Origin: an uncultured Clostridium sp.
Lineage (GTDB): Bacteria; Bacillota; Clostridia; TANB77; CAG-508
Direction: 5' to 3'
Assembly: GCA_900556975.1 (NCBI GenBank)
Contig: USQZ01000062.1
Coordinates: 1-7,001 of the forward strand
DNA length: 7,001 bases
The translations under genes were made by a program, and so were the position numbers. Below, piece by piece: positions 1 to 6,678 of the stretch. The notes under the pieces were generated by a model. It searched no databases. It was not told the origin of the DNA and saw only the letters and a program-made list of their open reading frames with translations. How positions within the stretch are numbered: the stretch's first letter is position 1; each line of letters begins with the position of its first letter.

Positions 1-1
1 A

Positions 2-70
2 GGACACAAAATTATTGCAGAAGCTATAAAGGAACATATAGAAAAAAGAAAAATTAAATTAATAGGTTAA
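2..70 (+). CDS. C-terminal end of an upstream gene, possibly an SGNH/GDSL-type hydrolase (partial)
   Basis: Only the last 22 codons are inside the window, reading GHKIIAEAIKEHIEKRK and then a short basic tail before TAA at 68-70. The pattern G-H-x-x-I-A-E-A-I followed by an amphipathic helix resembles the final helix of SGNH/GDSL esterases, which follows their catalytic D-x-x-H motif. The catalytic residues themselves would lie upstream and cannot be seen. The reading frame is supported by the intrinsic terminator that begins about 50 bases after the stop. Family assignment is weak because so little is present; the existence of a gene end here is fairly secure. Confidence 0.45.
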   Translation, partial: GHKIIAEAIKEHIEKRKIKLIG

Positions 71-121
71 CCACAAATTACTTTAGCAAACATTACAAAA
101 ATTAAATAATAAAAAAATTAC

Positions 122-154
122 GAGGTATTGAATTTAATCAATATCTCTTTTTTT
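122..154 (+). terminator. Intrinsic terminator of the upstream gene
   Basis: Bases 122-131 (GAGGTATTGA) pair with 138-147 (TCAATATCTC) as a 10-bp stem with one G-U pair and a 6-base loop. The stem is followed directly by seven T residues at 148-154. It lies about 50 bases after the stop at 68-70 and should end that transcript. Confidence 0.85.
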
Positions 155-235
155 ATTGCACATATCAATAAGCAATAGAAGAGAGGTAAAAGTAGATTAG
201 GTTATATTATATGTAAGCTAGTTTATAAAAGAAAG

Positions 236-244
236 AAAGGAGGT
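236..244 (+). promoter_or_regulatory. Strong ribosome-binding site fixing a TTG start
   Basis: AAAGGAGGT is a near-perfect anti-SD match, ending 6 bases before the TTG at 251. There is no ATG in the sigma-factor frame nearby, so this site decides the start. Its preservation in front of a truncated gene suggests the truncation is recent. No convincing -35/-10 pair stands out upstream, although TATATT-like stretches occur around 203-210. Confidence 0.7.
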
Positions 245-250
245 ATTTAC

Positions 251-406
251 TTGGAAGATAAAGAATTAATCTATAAAATACAGCACGGAAATAAAGAATT
301 ATTAGAGATATTAATTGAGAAATATTATGATGATATTTATAGATTTTGTTATTATAAAACAGGAAATAGCTCACTTTCTTATGATTTAACACAGGAAACT
401 ATATAA
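251..406 (+). pseudogene. Truncated ECF-type RNA polymerase sigma factor (region 2 fragment)
   Basis: The 51-residue frame starts at TTG behind a strong SD. It reads EDKELIYKIQHGNKEL, then EKYYDDIYRFCYYKTGN and ends DLTQETI. This is the start of sigma-70 region 2 of ECF-like sigma factors: a helix with an acidic/aromatic YYDDIYRFCYYKTG core leading into D-L-T-Q-E-T, after which a phenylalanine and the promoter -10-recognition helix are expected. The frame stops at TAA (404-406) exactly at that point. Regions 2.3-2.4 and all of region 4 are missing, and no other frame downstream continues the sigma sequence. A full-length family member is about 160-200 residues, so this is a fragment unable to bind promoter DNA. 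It directly adjoins an unrelated gene tail, as expected for a deletion scar. Confidence 0.7.
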
Positions 407-503
407 GACAACTGCAATGATATTTGTTCTAACATTTAGTAAAGTAGATGAAAATTTAGTAAAAGGATTAATTGAACAGAGTTATAATTTAACGAAAAAA
501 TAA
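402..503 (+). pseudogene. C-terminal remnant resembling MmcQ/YjbR-family protein
   Basis: An open frame overlapping the sigma fragment's stop runs to TAA at 501-503. It contains an internal ATG at 417 and reads MIFVLTFSKVDENLVKGLIE then QSYNLTKK. The arrangement of a short beta strand, a V-D/P-E-x-L turn and a helix ending L-I-E-x-S-Y-x-L resembles the C-terminus of MmcQ/YjbR (DUF419) proteins. These are normally about 110-120 residues, so roughly three quarters would be missing. No SD precedes the ATG. The strong terminator starting 7 bases after the stop fits a genuine gene end. The family call rests on a short pattern; the fragment status is more certain than its name. Confidence 0.4.
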
Positions 504-509
504 AATATT

Positions 510-555
510 AAAGAGATATTACAAAAATATTAAATTTTTGTAATATCTCTTTTTT
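510..555 (+). terminator. Very strong intrinsic terminator
   Basis: Bases 512-528 pair perfectly with 534-550 (17 bp, extendable by two A-T pairs to 510-552) around a 5-base loop. The T-run at 550-555 follows. It closes the debris region and insulates the promoter that begins a few bases later. Its 3' arm shares 14 bases (AATATCTCTTTTTT) with the terminator at 122-154. Confidence 0.92.
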
Positions 556-557
556 AA

Positions 558-587
558 AAGACAAGAACAATGGCTTCATGATATAAT
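558..587 (+). promoter_or_regulatory. Sigma-A type promoter of the transferase-helicase unit
   Basis: A perfect TATAAT (-10) lies at 582-587. AAGACA (558-563) matches four of six bases of the -35 consensus at an 18-base spacing. Transcription would start near 594, giving a leader of about 30 bases before the ATG at 624. The site sits directly after the T-run of the preceding terminator, so the unit appears to be transcribed on its own. No operator-like palindrome is visible between the promoter and the start codon. Confidence 0.6.
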
Positions 588-623
588 TATAAAGGATTTT
601 TATATCTTTTAGGAGAGAAATAA

Positions 624-2531
624 ATGAATGAAGAAATTTTTGGAATAGATAATTTCAATTTAATAAGTGATAATCAATATTATTATGTATTTAGAGCATT
701 AAATATAGATGATCAAACAGAAATAGATAGAGAAATTACTACAAATAATGGTGTGATACAGAAAGTAATTACAAATAAAAAAAGATATCCAGAAAACAAT
801 AAATATGCAAATAGAAGTGAAATATCATTACAGGAGGTTTGGGATCATACAAAAAGTGTTAATTTTTATAAAGGGACCAATTGCATCTCTCTTTCTTCAA
901 ATGCTAATGTATCAATAGATTATGGCTCAAAATATGGTCATAAATATTTGATGATAAAAATACCTAGAGAGCAAAGTGGTACTGTTTATAATGCAGGACA
1001 ATATATGATCTCCGAATTGAATAAAATGTTAGATAAGAAAATTGAACAATTACCACAAGATTCAGAAATAGTTCAATTAATTCAAAAAATAGAAAAGATA
1101 GAAGATAATAGAGCAATACGAGATATTATTAGCGATAGATTTAATCGAGCTCGTACTGGAGGAAGATACACATCAAATATAAGCGTAAGAACAAAAGAAT
1201 CTTTACAAGAAAGATTTAAAAATAGACAGGCATTTTCAAATGAACAACAATTAGAATATAATAAGTTAATGGGAAAACTCACCTTGTTAGAAATTTCTGG
1301 AATGCTTCCAAAAGAAATCTTTGATAATATAAATATTGCATCATTAACAAGCACAATAGGTAGTGAGTTTTCTAATAGAGAATTCGTTCATTATGGAGAA
1401 ATAAGTGCAGATGAATTTGTAACAATTTCAAAAATAAATTTAGACATGTTTGCTTTATTACAAGTTGCTAAAGAACAGGGAATTGATGAACAAAAAATAA
1501 AGCAAATAGAAAATAAACTTATTGAATTTACAAATCAAAGATATGAATTGTTAAATAGGGATGAACGATTATATTATTCAAATGGTACTAATGATATTGA
1601 GTTAAATTTGAATAGTGATAGTGTGCTTATAAATGAACAAAATTTAAAAGATAATTCAAGTATTTCTATTGATGAAATGTTTGAAAAAACAAATGGAAGC
1701 ATAAGTTTTTCAAGAGCCCAAAATGCTTCACAATTCGTATATAATTTGGCTATTGCACAAAGAAAAACTGTTGAATTATCTAATGTATTAAAATTAATTT
1801 TAAATGATAGCGAGTTAGATAGTGTTATTGAAGAAATAGCACAAAAATCAATAGCAATTAATGATAGAATTATAACGAGAAAAAATGGTAAAGGAATACA
1901 AGTTTCTGAATCTGTAAATATTGATATGAATAGAGGAGAAAGAAAAGTATTTTCTGATGATGAACAAAGAAAAATATATGAAAGAATTAAAGAACTTTCA
2001 ACTGAACATTTAGATTTGATTTTATCAAATAAAGGTATTGAATTAGAGCAGAATATCTATATGCAAAGTTTGCAACATGAAAACATTGATGCAAATAAAT
2101 CTATTGAAGAAAGATTAAATAGATATTATGCAGAAACTATAATTGATACTTTAAATATACCAAAAATATATAGAAAGGCAATTAGAGATAAAAGTTTAAA
2201 TGAAGAAGAAAGAGAAAGAATAATTGGACAACTTGAAAAAGCAGATTGCAAAAAGTTAGTAAATGCATTTTTAAATGCTGGAATAAATGAAAATGAAATT
2301 TCAGAATATATTATAAATATTTTAGCAAGTAATGGATATAAAGGATACACTTTTGAAGAATTATCAAAATTAGAAAATTTAAACGAAATAATAAAAACAA
2401 ATATAGATAATAAAAATTTAAAAGGTCATGTTTATCCATCTACACTAGAAGATTTAAGAGGAATATCTGATAATGATAATAGAGTAGGGGATACATCAAT
2501 TAAGTTAAGAGATTATCAAAAAAAGCAGTAA
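624..2531 (+). CDS. ADP-ribosyltransferase-like N-terminal protein; zero-frame part of an ART-helicase fusion
   Basis: This 635-codon frame starts at ATG 8 bases after AGGAG (611-615). Its first ~265 residues look like an R-S-E type ADP-ribosyltransferase fold. YYYVFRALN carries the candidate NAD-binding Arg24. KGTNCISLSSNANVSIDYG carries an S-L-S core at residues 89-91 in place of the usual S-T-S. NREFVHYGEIS carries candidate catalytic Glu253. About 135 mostly helical residues are inserted before the last motif. Residues ~270-620 are charged and helix-rich, without a recognised fold. The last residues, IKLRDYQKK, are the Q-like motif that opens a superfamily 2 helicase core, yet the frame ends two codons later (CAG TAA). 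The rest of the helicase continues in the -1 frame, so this is either the short product of a programmed frameshift or the 5' half of a broken gene. The transferase assignment comes from motif reading only and should be treated as probable; the protein's target is unknown. No signal peptide or membrane segment is seen. Confidence 0.85.
   Translation: MNEEIFGIDNFNLISDNQYYYVFRALNIDDQTEIDREITTNNGVIQKVITNKKRYPENNKYANRSEISLQEVWDHTKSVNFYKGTNCISLSSNANVSIDYGSKYGHKYLMIKIPREQSGTVYNAGQYMISELNKMLDKKIEQLPQDSEIVQLIQKIEKIEDNRAIRDIISDRFNRARTGGRYTSNISVRTKESLQERFKNRQAFSNEQQLEYNKLMGKLTLLEISGMLPKEIFDNINIASLTSTIGSEFSNREFVHYGEISADEFVTISKINLDMFALLQVAKEQGIDEQKIKQIENKLIEFTNQRYELLNRDERLYYSNGTNDIELNLNSDSVLINEQNLKDNSSISIDEMFEKTNGSISFSRAQNASQFVYNLAIAQRKTVELSNVLKLILNDSELDSVIEEIAQKSIAINDRIITRKNGKGIQVSESVNIDMNRGERKVFSDDEQRKIYERIKELSTEHLDLILSNKGIELEQNIYMQSLQHENIDANKSIEERLNRYYAETIIDTLNIPKIYRKAIRDKSLNEEERERIIGQLEKADCKKLVNAFLNAGINENEISEYIINILASNGYKGYTFEELSKLENLNEIIKTNIDNKNLKGHVYPSTLEDLRGISDNDNRVGDTSIKLRDYQKKQ
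2519..2525 (+). promoter_or_regulatory. Putative -1 ribosomal frameshift site (A_AAA_AAG)
   Basis: In the frame of the 624 gene the codons are CAA AAA AAG CAG TAA, so A_AAA_AAG is in exact slippery phase. A one-base backward slip re-pairs both lysine tRNAs on AAA AAA and continues as GCA GTA AAT (AVNSIDELFEKDKRF), then VFPTGAGKS. The two frames overlap only from 2504 (after a -1 frame TAA at 2501-2503) to 2531, so the switch must occur here. Possible stimulators are weak: AAGAG at 2507-2511, 7 bases upstream, and a 13-base palindrome CTTTTTGAAAAAG at 2546-2558. No strong downstream stem is visible. By eye, no other zero-phase A_AAA_AAG occurs in the two long frames. A lost A from an A8 tract is the rival explanation. 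Confidence 0.55.
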
Positions 2532-5500
2532 ATAGTATTGATGAACTTTTTGAAAAAGATAAAAGATTTGCAGGTTTAGTATTTCCAACTGGTGCAGGTA
2601 AATCATTTGTAGCAATGACAGAAATGCTAAAAAATCAAAATGGTAATATTTTATATATTGCACCACAACATGAAATTTTAAATCAAGTAGAAAGACATAT
2701 ATTAAAGAATATTGCTAATGTTGAAATTTTAACTACTGAAGAAATTGAAGATTTAAAGAAAAAACAAAATATAACTAATCCAAAAGAATTAAAATTACCA
2801 AAAGGAAAAATTTTACCAAGTCAATCTAGTGAATATGTAAAAAAAGTATTTCCTCATCTAACAATGTTATGCTATCAGGGTTTAGCATCTCAAAACAGAG
2901 AAGATTTAACTGATGAAGAAAAAAGAGAAAGCGATATTGAAGAAAAAGAACTAAAAGAAATATTAAAGAATAAAGATGCTGATCTAATAGTTTTTGATGA
3001 GTTACATAGGAGTGGGGCTAAAACATGGAAAAATGTTGTTAATCAATTAATTAATTATAATAAAAAAGCAAATATATTAGGAATAACCGCAACACCAATT
3101 AGAGATGATGACCATGTTGATATGATGAAAGAATTGGCTGAGATGACACATACATATAGTGAAGAAGAATTATCTACAAAACAATATCTCGGAGATGGAT
3201 GTGAAATATATTTAACAGATGCAATACAAAGAGGTTTGGTAGTTGAACCTAAATTAGTTTCTTTTAATTTTATGCTAAGAGAAACTGATGAATACCAAGA
3301 TATTATTAGAATGATTGAAAATGAAGCTGATGAAAACAAAAAACAGCAGTTAATACAAATAAAAGCACAAATTGATGATTTAATAAGTGGTGATACACAA
3401 ATTTCAGAACATATTAAAAATAATATTTCTCAAAAAGAAAATGAAGAAATTGGGAAAATCATTAAGCAAACCATTCAAAAAAAAGATGGTAAATATATAG
3501 TATTTTTACCACAACATGCTCATAATGATGGTTTAAGTGAATCGCAATATTTTGAACAACAAGCAAAAAAAATAAAAGAAATCTTATCAGGAATAGATGG
3601 TAATCCTGAAATATATAGATTATTAAGTAAAGATGATTCTGGAAATACAAAAGTAAAAAATAAAAAAGCGATAACAGATTTTGAAAATTCTAATTCAGAA
3701 CATCTAAAAATAATGTTAGCCATTAATAAATTAAATGAAGGAGTTCATGTTGATGGAATTAATGGCGAAATAATGTATAGAAAAATTAATGATGGAAGTA
3801 CAATATTGTATTTACAACAATTGGGTAGAGTAATCTATTCTTTAGATAAAGATAAACCTGTGCCAGATAAGGAAATCCCAATAGTTTATGATATATATAA
3901 TAACTATCTTATTCAAAATATGAACAGAACAGTCAATCAAACAACTCCAAAATCAGATCTGCAAAAATTACAAGAAATTATTGAATGGATGGATAAACAT
4001 GGATATGAACCTGATATAAATAGCGAGAATACAAAAGAAGCACGAAAAGCAATTACATTAAAGAAAATACAAACAAAATATAAAAAATATCTTAATGGAA
4101 TAAATAATCCAAGATTAAGTAAATCAGATATATATGAAATTGAGCAAATTATGGAATTAGCTCAATCAATAGATTTATTTAATATGGAAATAGAAAACAG
4201 AATAATACCACCTGGAGAAAAAGATTTGAGTGAAGTTCAATTATTTAAAATTTCTTCAACTCAAAAGAAATTTTTAGAATTATATAAAGATGCTAACAAA
4301 GTATTAGGTAATACAGAAAGACATAAAGGTCATCCTAATGCTAAATTAAACGATATTATGAATGTTTTAGAAACTTTAAATAGTAATGATATTTTTATTG
4401 ATAATAATTTAATACATTATGGAGATACCTTAAAAGATGTTATTTTGAGATGTCCTCAAGAAATGCAACAAATTTTATTAGAGGAACTTTCAAGCTATGA
4501 TGAAGAATATCCGATTGGTCAAGAGTTTAATTTTGCAAAGGCTTCATTTAAAGATAATTCTGTTTGGAAATTTTTTGAAAAGTATGATGTTAGAAAATTA
4601 TATGCATGTGGAATTTTTGAAGATGTAGAGGATGCATATATAGATGAACATATACAAGACAAGCAAAAAATTAACAAAGTTAAAAGTAATGTGCTTTTTA
4701 AAGATTTTATAATATTTGGAAAAAAAGAGTTAAGAGGATTAAATGTAAAAACTGGAACATATTTAGATGAAAACGGAAGACCATCACCATTTACAGAAGA
4801 TTTACCAACTAAAAGATTCAAAAAAAGACTTGCTGTTATACAACAACTTCATAAATATCTTCCAGAGGGATATACTCTTGCAAATGTATCACTTGACGAA
4901 ATAGCCGATTTATCTGCTAGGGATTGTGTAAAATTATATAGACCAGATGATTATATAGCAACAGGAAATCATTATGCAGGTATTCCTATGAAATTTCCAC
5001 TTAAACAAGAAATGTTATATGCTAGAAAACATTTACAGAACAAAATTGATGATTTAAGTCTAGAAGAAATTATTGAGTATAAAAGACTAGGAATATTACC
5101 ATTAACCATTAATAAAGATGGGGTTGATACAGATACCAATTTACCGAGAGAGTTCTTCGGAAAAAGTCTAAAGCCTATTGAAATTTATAAACATACTAAT
5201 AATGCATTTAATCAATTACAATATCTAAAAAAAGTATTAACACTATCAACGAATTTATATGGAGTATGTACAGTAAACGAAAGTATTGATGAATTACCAG
5301 ATGGTAATTTTATGGAATATGTTTCTCTATACAGGAAAGAGGGTAGTGATAGTAGAAGAGAAGGTATTCCTCGTAGTAGATTTAATGTAAAACACGAAAT
5401 AGAATGTGCAAGAAAGTATTTACAAGAGCATAAAGAAGAACTTGAACTTGAAGATATAATAGAATATAAGAAATTAGGAATTTTGCCTCTAAACTTAAAT

Positions 5501-6199
5501 AAAGATGGAATAGATATAGATACAAATTTGCCTCAAACAGAATATGAATTTATATGTGTTGATGCAAATGGATTTGATAGAAAAGGATATTACTGTAAAA
5601 AGCAAGATGATGGAACATATATTAATACAGGAACTAGATATAATCCTGCAGGTTTTGGCAAAGATAGAAAGCATATTATAACAAGAACAATAGATGACTT
5701 ACGTGGATTTGATATAGATGGCAAATGTTGGTGGAATAATAATAGACAATATGATAAAGCAGGATTCCGACAAGATGGTACATATAAAGATACTGGAGAG
5801 TTATATCATGAAGGATATAATGCTTTTGGATTAGATGAGAACGGAAAAAACAGACAGGGAAAAATTCCAAATGAAATTATATTTACAAGAGAATATATAC
5901 TAAATGGTGTTACTAAAGGAAAAGCTAAAGAAATTCTTAATAAATATGGTGTAAAAAATAGAAGTTCTTTGAATTTATCACTTTATAAAGCATCAGAAAT
6001 GTGTCCGCAAATAAAAACATTACTTTGCGAACAAATAACAAAATATCAAATGATGATAAAACAAAGAGAAGAAAAAATAAAACAACTTGAAAATGAAAAA
6101 ACAGAAAATAAAGATTTATTAGAAAAACTAAAAAAAGAAAATGCAATATTAAGAAATAGAATTAATCTTATGAATCCAATGCAAGATTTAGATAAATAA
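2525..6199 (+). CDS. Superfamily 2 DExH-type helicase with long C-terminal repeat and coiled-coil region; -1 frame part of the fusion
   Basis: The frame is open from 2504 to TAA at 6197-6199. Its first ATG, 2615, has poor SD support and lies after the Walker A motif, and no ATG, GTG or TTG precedes it, so an ATPase can only be made by frameshifting from the upstream frame. In fusion numbering (1858 residues; ATG 2615 is residue 665) the motifs are: Q-like LRDYQKK ~628-634; Walker A PTGAGKS 655-661; Ia-like ILYIAPQHE; motif II DELH 792-795; motif III TATP 822-825; IV-like YIVFLPQHAH ~958; motif V LNEGVHVDGI ~1037-1046; motif VI QQLGR 1065-1069. All the core motifs are intact, so decay has not occurred. 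After a helical linker there are two ~42-residue repeats (1467-1508 and 1596-1637), a glycine/aspartate-rich tandem-turn region (~1640-1755) with segments such as NGFDRKG and RGFDIDG, and a lysine/glutamate coiled coil (~1795-1850). Likely cytosolic and ATP-dependent on nucleic acid; substrate and biological role are inference. The small gene 14 bases downstream is probably co-transcribed. Confidence 0.88.
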   Translation, partial: AVNSIDELFEKDKRFAGLVFPTGAGKSFVAMTEMLKNQNGNILYIAPQHEILNQVERHILKNIANVEILTTEEIEDLKKKQNITNPKELKLPKGKILPSQSSEYVKKVFPHLTMLCYQGLASQNREDLTDEEKRESDIEEKELKEILKNKDADLIVFDELHRSGAKTWKNVVNQLINYNKKANILGITATPIRDDDHVDMMKELAEMTHTYSEEELSTKQYLGDGCEIYLTDAIQRGLVVEPKLVSFNFMLRETDEYQDIIRMIENEADENKKQQLIQIKAQIDDLISGDTQISEHIKNNISQKENEEIGKIIKQTIQKKDGKYIVFLPQHAHNDGLSESQYFEQQAKKIKEILSGIDGNPEIYRLLSKDDSGNTKVKNKKAITDFENSNSEHLKIMLAINKLNEGVHVDGINGEIMYRKINDGSTILYLQQLGRVIYSLDKDKPVPDKEIPIVYDIYNNYLIQNMNRTVNQTTPKSDLQKLQEIIEWMDKHGYEPDINSENTKEARKAITLKKIQTKYKKYLNGINNPRLSKSDIYEIEQIMELAQSIDLFNMEIENRIIPPGEKDLSEVQLFKISSTQKKFLELYKDANKVLGNTERHKGHPNAKLNDIMNVLETLNSNDIFIDNNLIHYGDTLKDVILRCPQEMQQILLEELSSYDEEYPIGQEFNFAKASFKDNSVWKFFEKYDVRKLYACGIFEDVEDAYIDEHIQDKQKINKVKSNVLFKDFIIFGKKELRGLNVKTGTYLDENGRPSPFTEDLPTKRFKKRLAVIQQLHKYLPEGYTLANVSLDEIADLSARDCVKLYRPDDYIATGNHYAGIPMKFPLKQEMLYARKHLQNKIDDLSLEEIIEYKRLGILPLTINKDGVDTDTNLPREFFGKSLKPIEIYKHTNNAFNQLQYLKKVLTLSTNLYGVCTVNESIDELPDGNFMEYVSLYRKEGSDSRREGIPRSRFNVKHEIECARKYLQEHKEELELEDIIEYKKLGILPLNLNKDGIDIDTNLPQTEYEFICVDANGFDRKGYYCKKQDDGTYINTGTRYNPAGFGKDRKHIITRTIDDLRGFDIDGKCWWNNNRQYDKAGFRQDGTYKDTGELYHEGYNAFGLDENGKNRQGKIPNEIIFTREYILNGVTKGKAKEILNKYGVKNRSSLNLSLYKASEMCPQIKTLLCEQITKYQMMIKQREEKIKQLENEKTENKDLLEKLKKENAILRNRINLMNPMQDLDK
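5021..5146 (+). repeat. Intragenic repeat copy 1 in the helicase tail
   Basis: This encodes 42 residues beginning ARKHLQNKIDDLSLEEIIEY and ending NKDGVDTDTNLP. It aligns without gaps to the copy at 5408-5533, spaced 129 codons apart. Similarity extends upstream (RDCVKLYRP against MEYVSLYRK), so the true unit is probably about 120-130 residues and arose by internal duplication. A more diverged relative may precede it around KELRGLNVKTGTYLDENGRP. Confidence 0.8.
5408..5533 (+). repeat. Intragenic repeat copy 2 in the helicase tail
   Basis: This encodes 42 residues beginning ARKYLQEHKEELELEDIIEY and ending NKDGIDIDTNLP, the second copy of the unit at 5021-5146. Roughly 28 of 42 positions are identical. 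Both contain the strongly conserved core LGILPL followed by NKDG and DTNLP. It is followed directly by the glycine/aspartate-rich turn repeats. Confidence 0.8.
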
Positions 6200-6213
6200 A
6201 TTAAGAGGTAAAT

Positions 6214-6594
6214 ATGAATAAAATTCAAAAAATATTTAATAAAATAAAGATATATTTTATGCAATTATTTAACAAAAAAGATATTAAATTAATTGAAGAA
6301 TCTTCACAAGCATTAGACGACTTTCACCCCCGAAAAAATGACTATACTGAAAATAACCATGAAAAAAACGATTTTTTTATTATTTATAATAATCTAAAAA
6401 AAGGAATTATAAAACCAGAAGAATTAATGATACATGATTTAATAAAGGTTCAACTAATGATGCAAAGCGAATTGGATTATGTTAATGATAAAATTCATAT
6501 ATCAGAAGATGAAATTAATGAACTAAATAATAATATATTTTATTTTAGGAAAAATAATGATATGTACAAAGAAAAACTTAAAAATATAAATTAA
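6214..6594 (+). CDS. Small lysine-rich hypothetical protein, possible partner of the helicase
   Basis: This 126-residue protein is of no family I can name with certainty. ATG 6214 lies 5 bases after AAGAGG (6203-6208) and 14 bases after the helicase stop, so the two are almost surely one operon. The N-terminus (NKIQKIFNKIKIYFMQLFNKK) is a basic amphipathic helix that could lie on a membrane surface or bind nucleic acid; it is too charged for a transmembrane segment. The central ~30 residues are polar and probably disordered (FHPRKNDYTENNHEKND). The C-terminal half (KPEELMIHDLIKVQLMMQSE then heptad-like INELNNNIFYFRKNN) is probably a helical hairpin or coiled coil, and could pair with the coiled coil at the helicase C-terminus. 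That partnership is inference. Its base composition matches its neighbours and it has no catalytic signature. Confidence 0.82.
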   Translation: MNKIQKIFNKIKIYFMQLFNKKDIKLIEESSQALDDFHPRKNDYTENNHEKNDFFIIYNNLKKGIIKPEELMIHDLIKVQLMMQSELDYVNDKIHISEDEINELNNNIFYFRKNNDMYKEKLKNIN

Positions 6595-6598
6595 GAAT

Positions 6599-6636
6599 TA
6601 TGTAATAGTAGAAAAAATAATTTCTGCTATTACATA
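6599..6636 (+). terminator. Long hairpin ending the operon, probable terminator
   Basis: Bases 6599-6614 pair with 6621-6636 as a 16-bp stem with one G-U pair and a 6-base AAATAA loop, 5 bases after the stop of the small gene. Outer bases TTAAGA (6591-6596) can pair with TCTTTAA (6637-6643) with a bulge. The T-tract is poor (only TCTTT), so termination may be partial, or the hairpin may serve as a 3' stability element. Confidence 0.65.
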
Positions 6637-6678
6637 TCTTTAAGTTCTAGTATATATAAATAGACAGGAGTTAAAAAA

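Noticed and set aside
207..392. Minus-strand 61-residue hydrophobic ORF
   Set aside because: It is antisense to the sigma-factor fragment, which has recognisable protein motifs and a strong SD; the hydrophobicity follows from complementing A-rich codons.
1082..1354. Minus-strand ORFs overlapping the large plus-strand genes (also 2126-2350, 3055-3339, 4519-4821, 5937-6264)
   Set aside because: They lack ribosome-binding sites, are hydrophobic translations of A-rich coding strands, and lie opposite frames with clear domain motifs; they are shadows.
2486..2490. AGGGG as a dnaX-like internal SD stimulating the frameshift
   Set aside because: It lies 28 bases upstream of the slippery heptamer, well beyond the roughly 10-base spacing effective for -1 stimulation in dnaX.
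2546..2558. Palindrome CTTTTTGAAAAAG as the frameshift-stimulating stem-loop
   Set aside because: It is short, AT-only apart from its ends, and leaves almost no loop; kept only as a weak candidate, not called as a structure.
2615..2617. ATG 2615 as the true start of an independent helicase gene
   Set aside because: It lies after the Walker A motif, has no well-spaced SD, and the sequence before it in the same frame is clearly helicase, continuing from the upstream gene.
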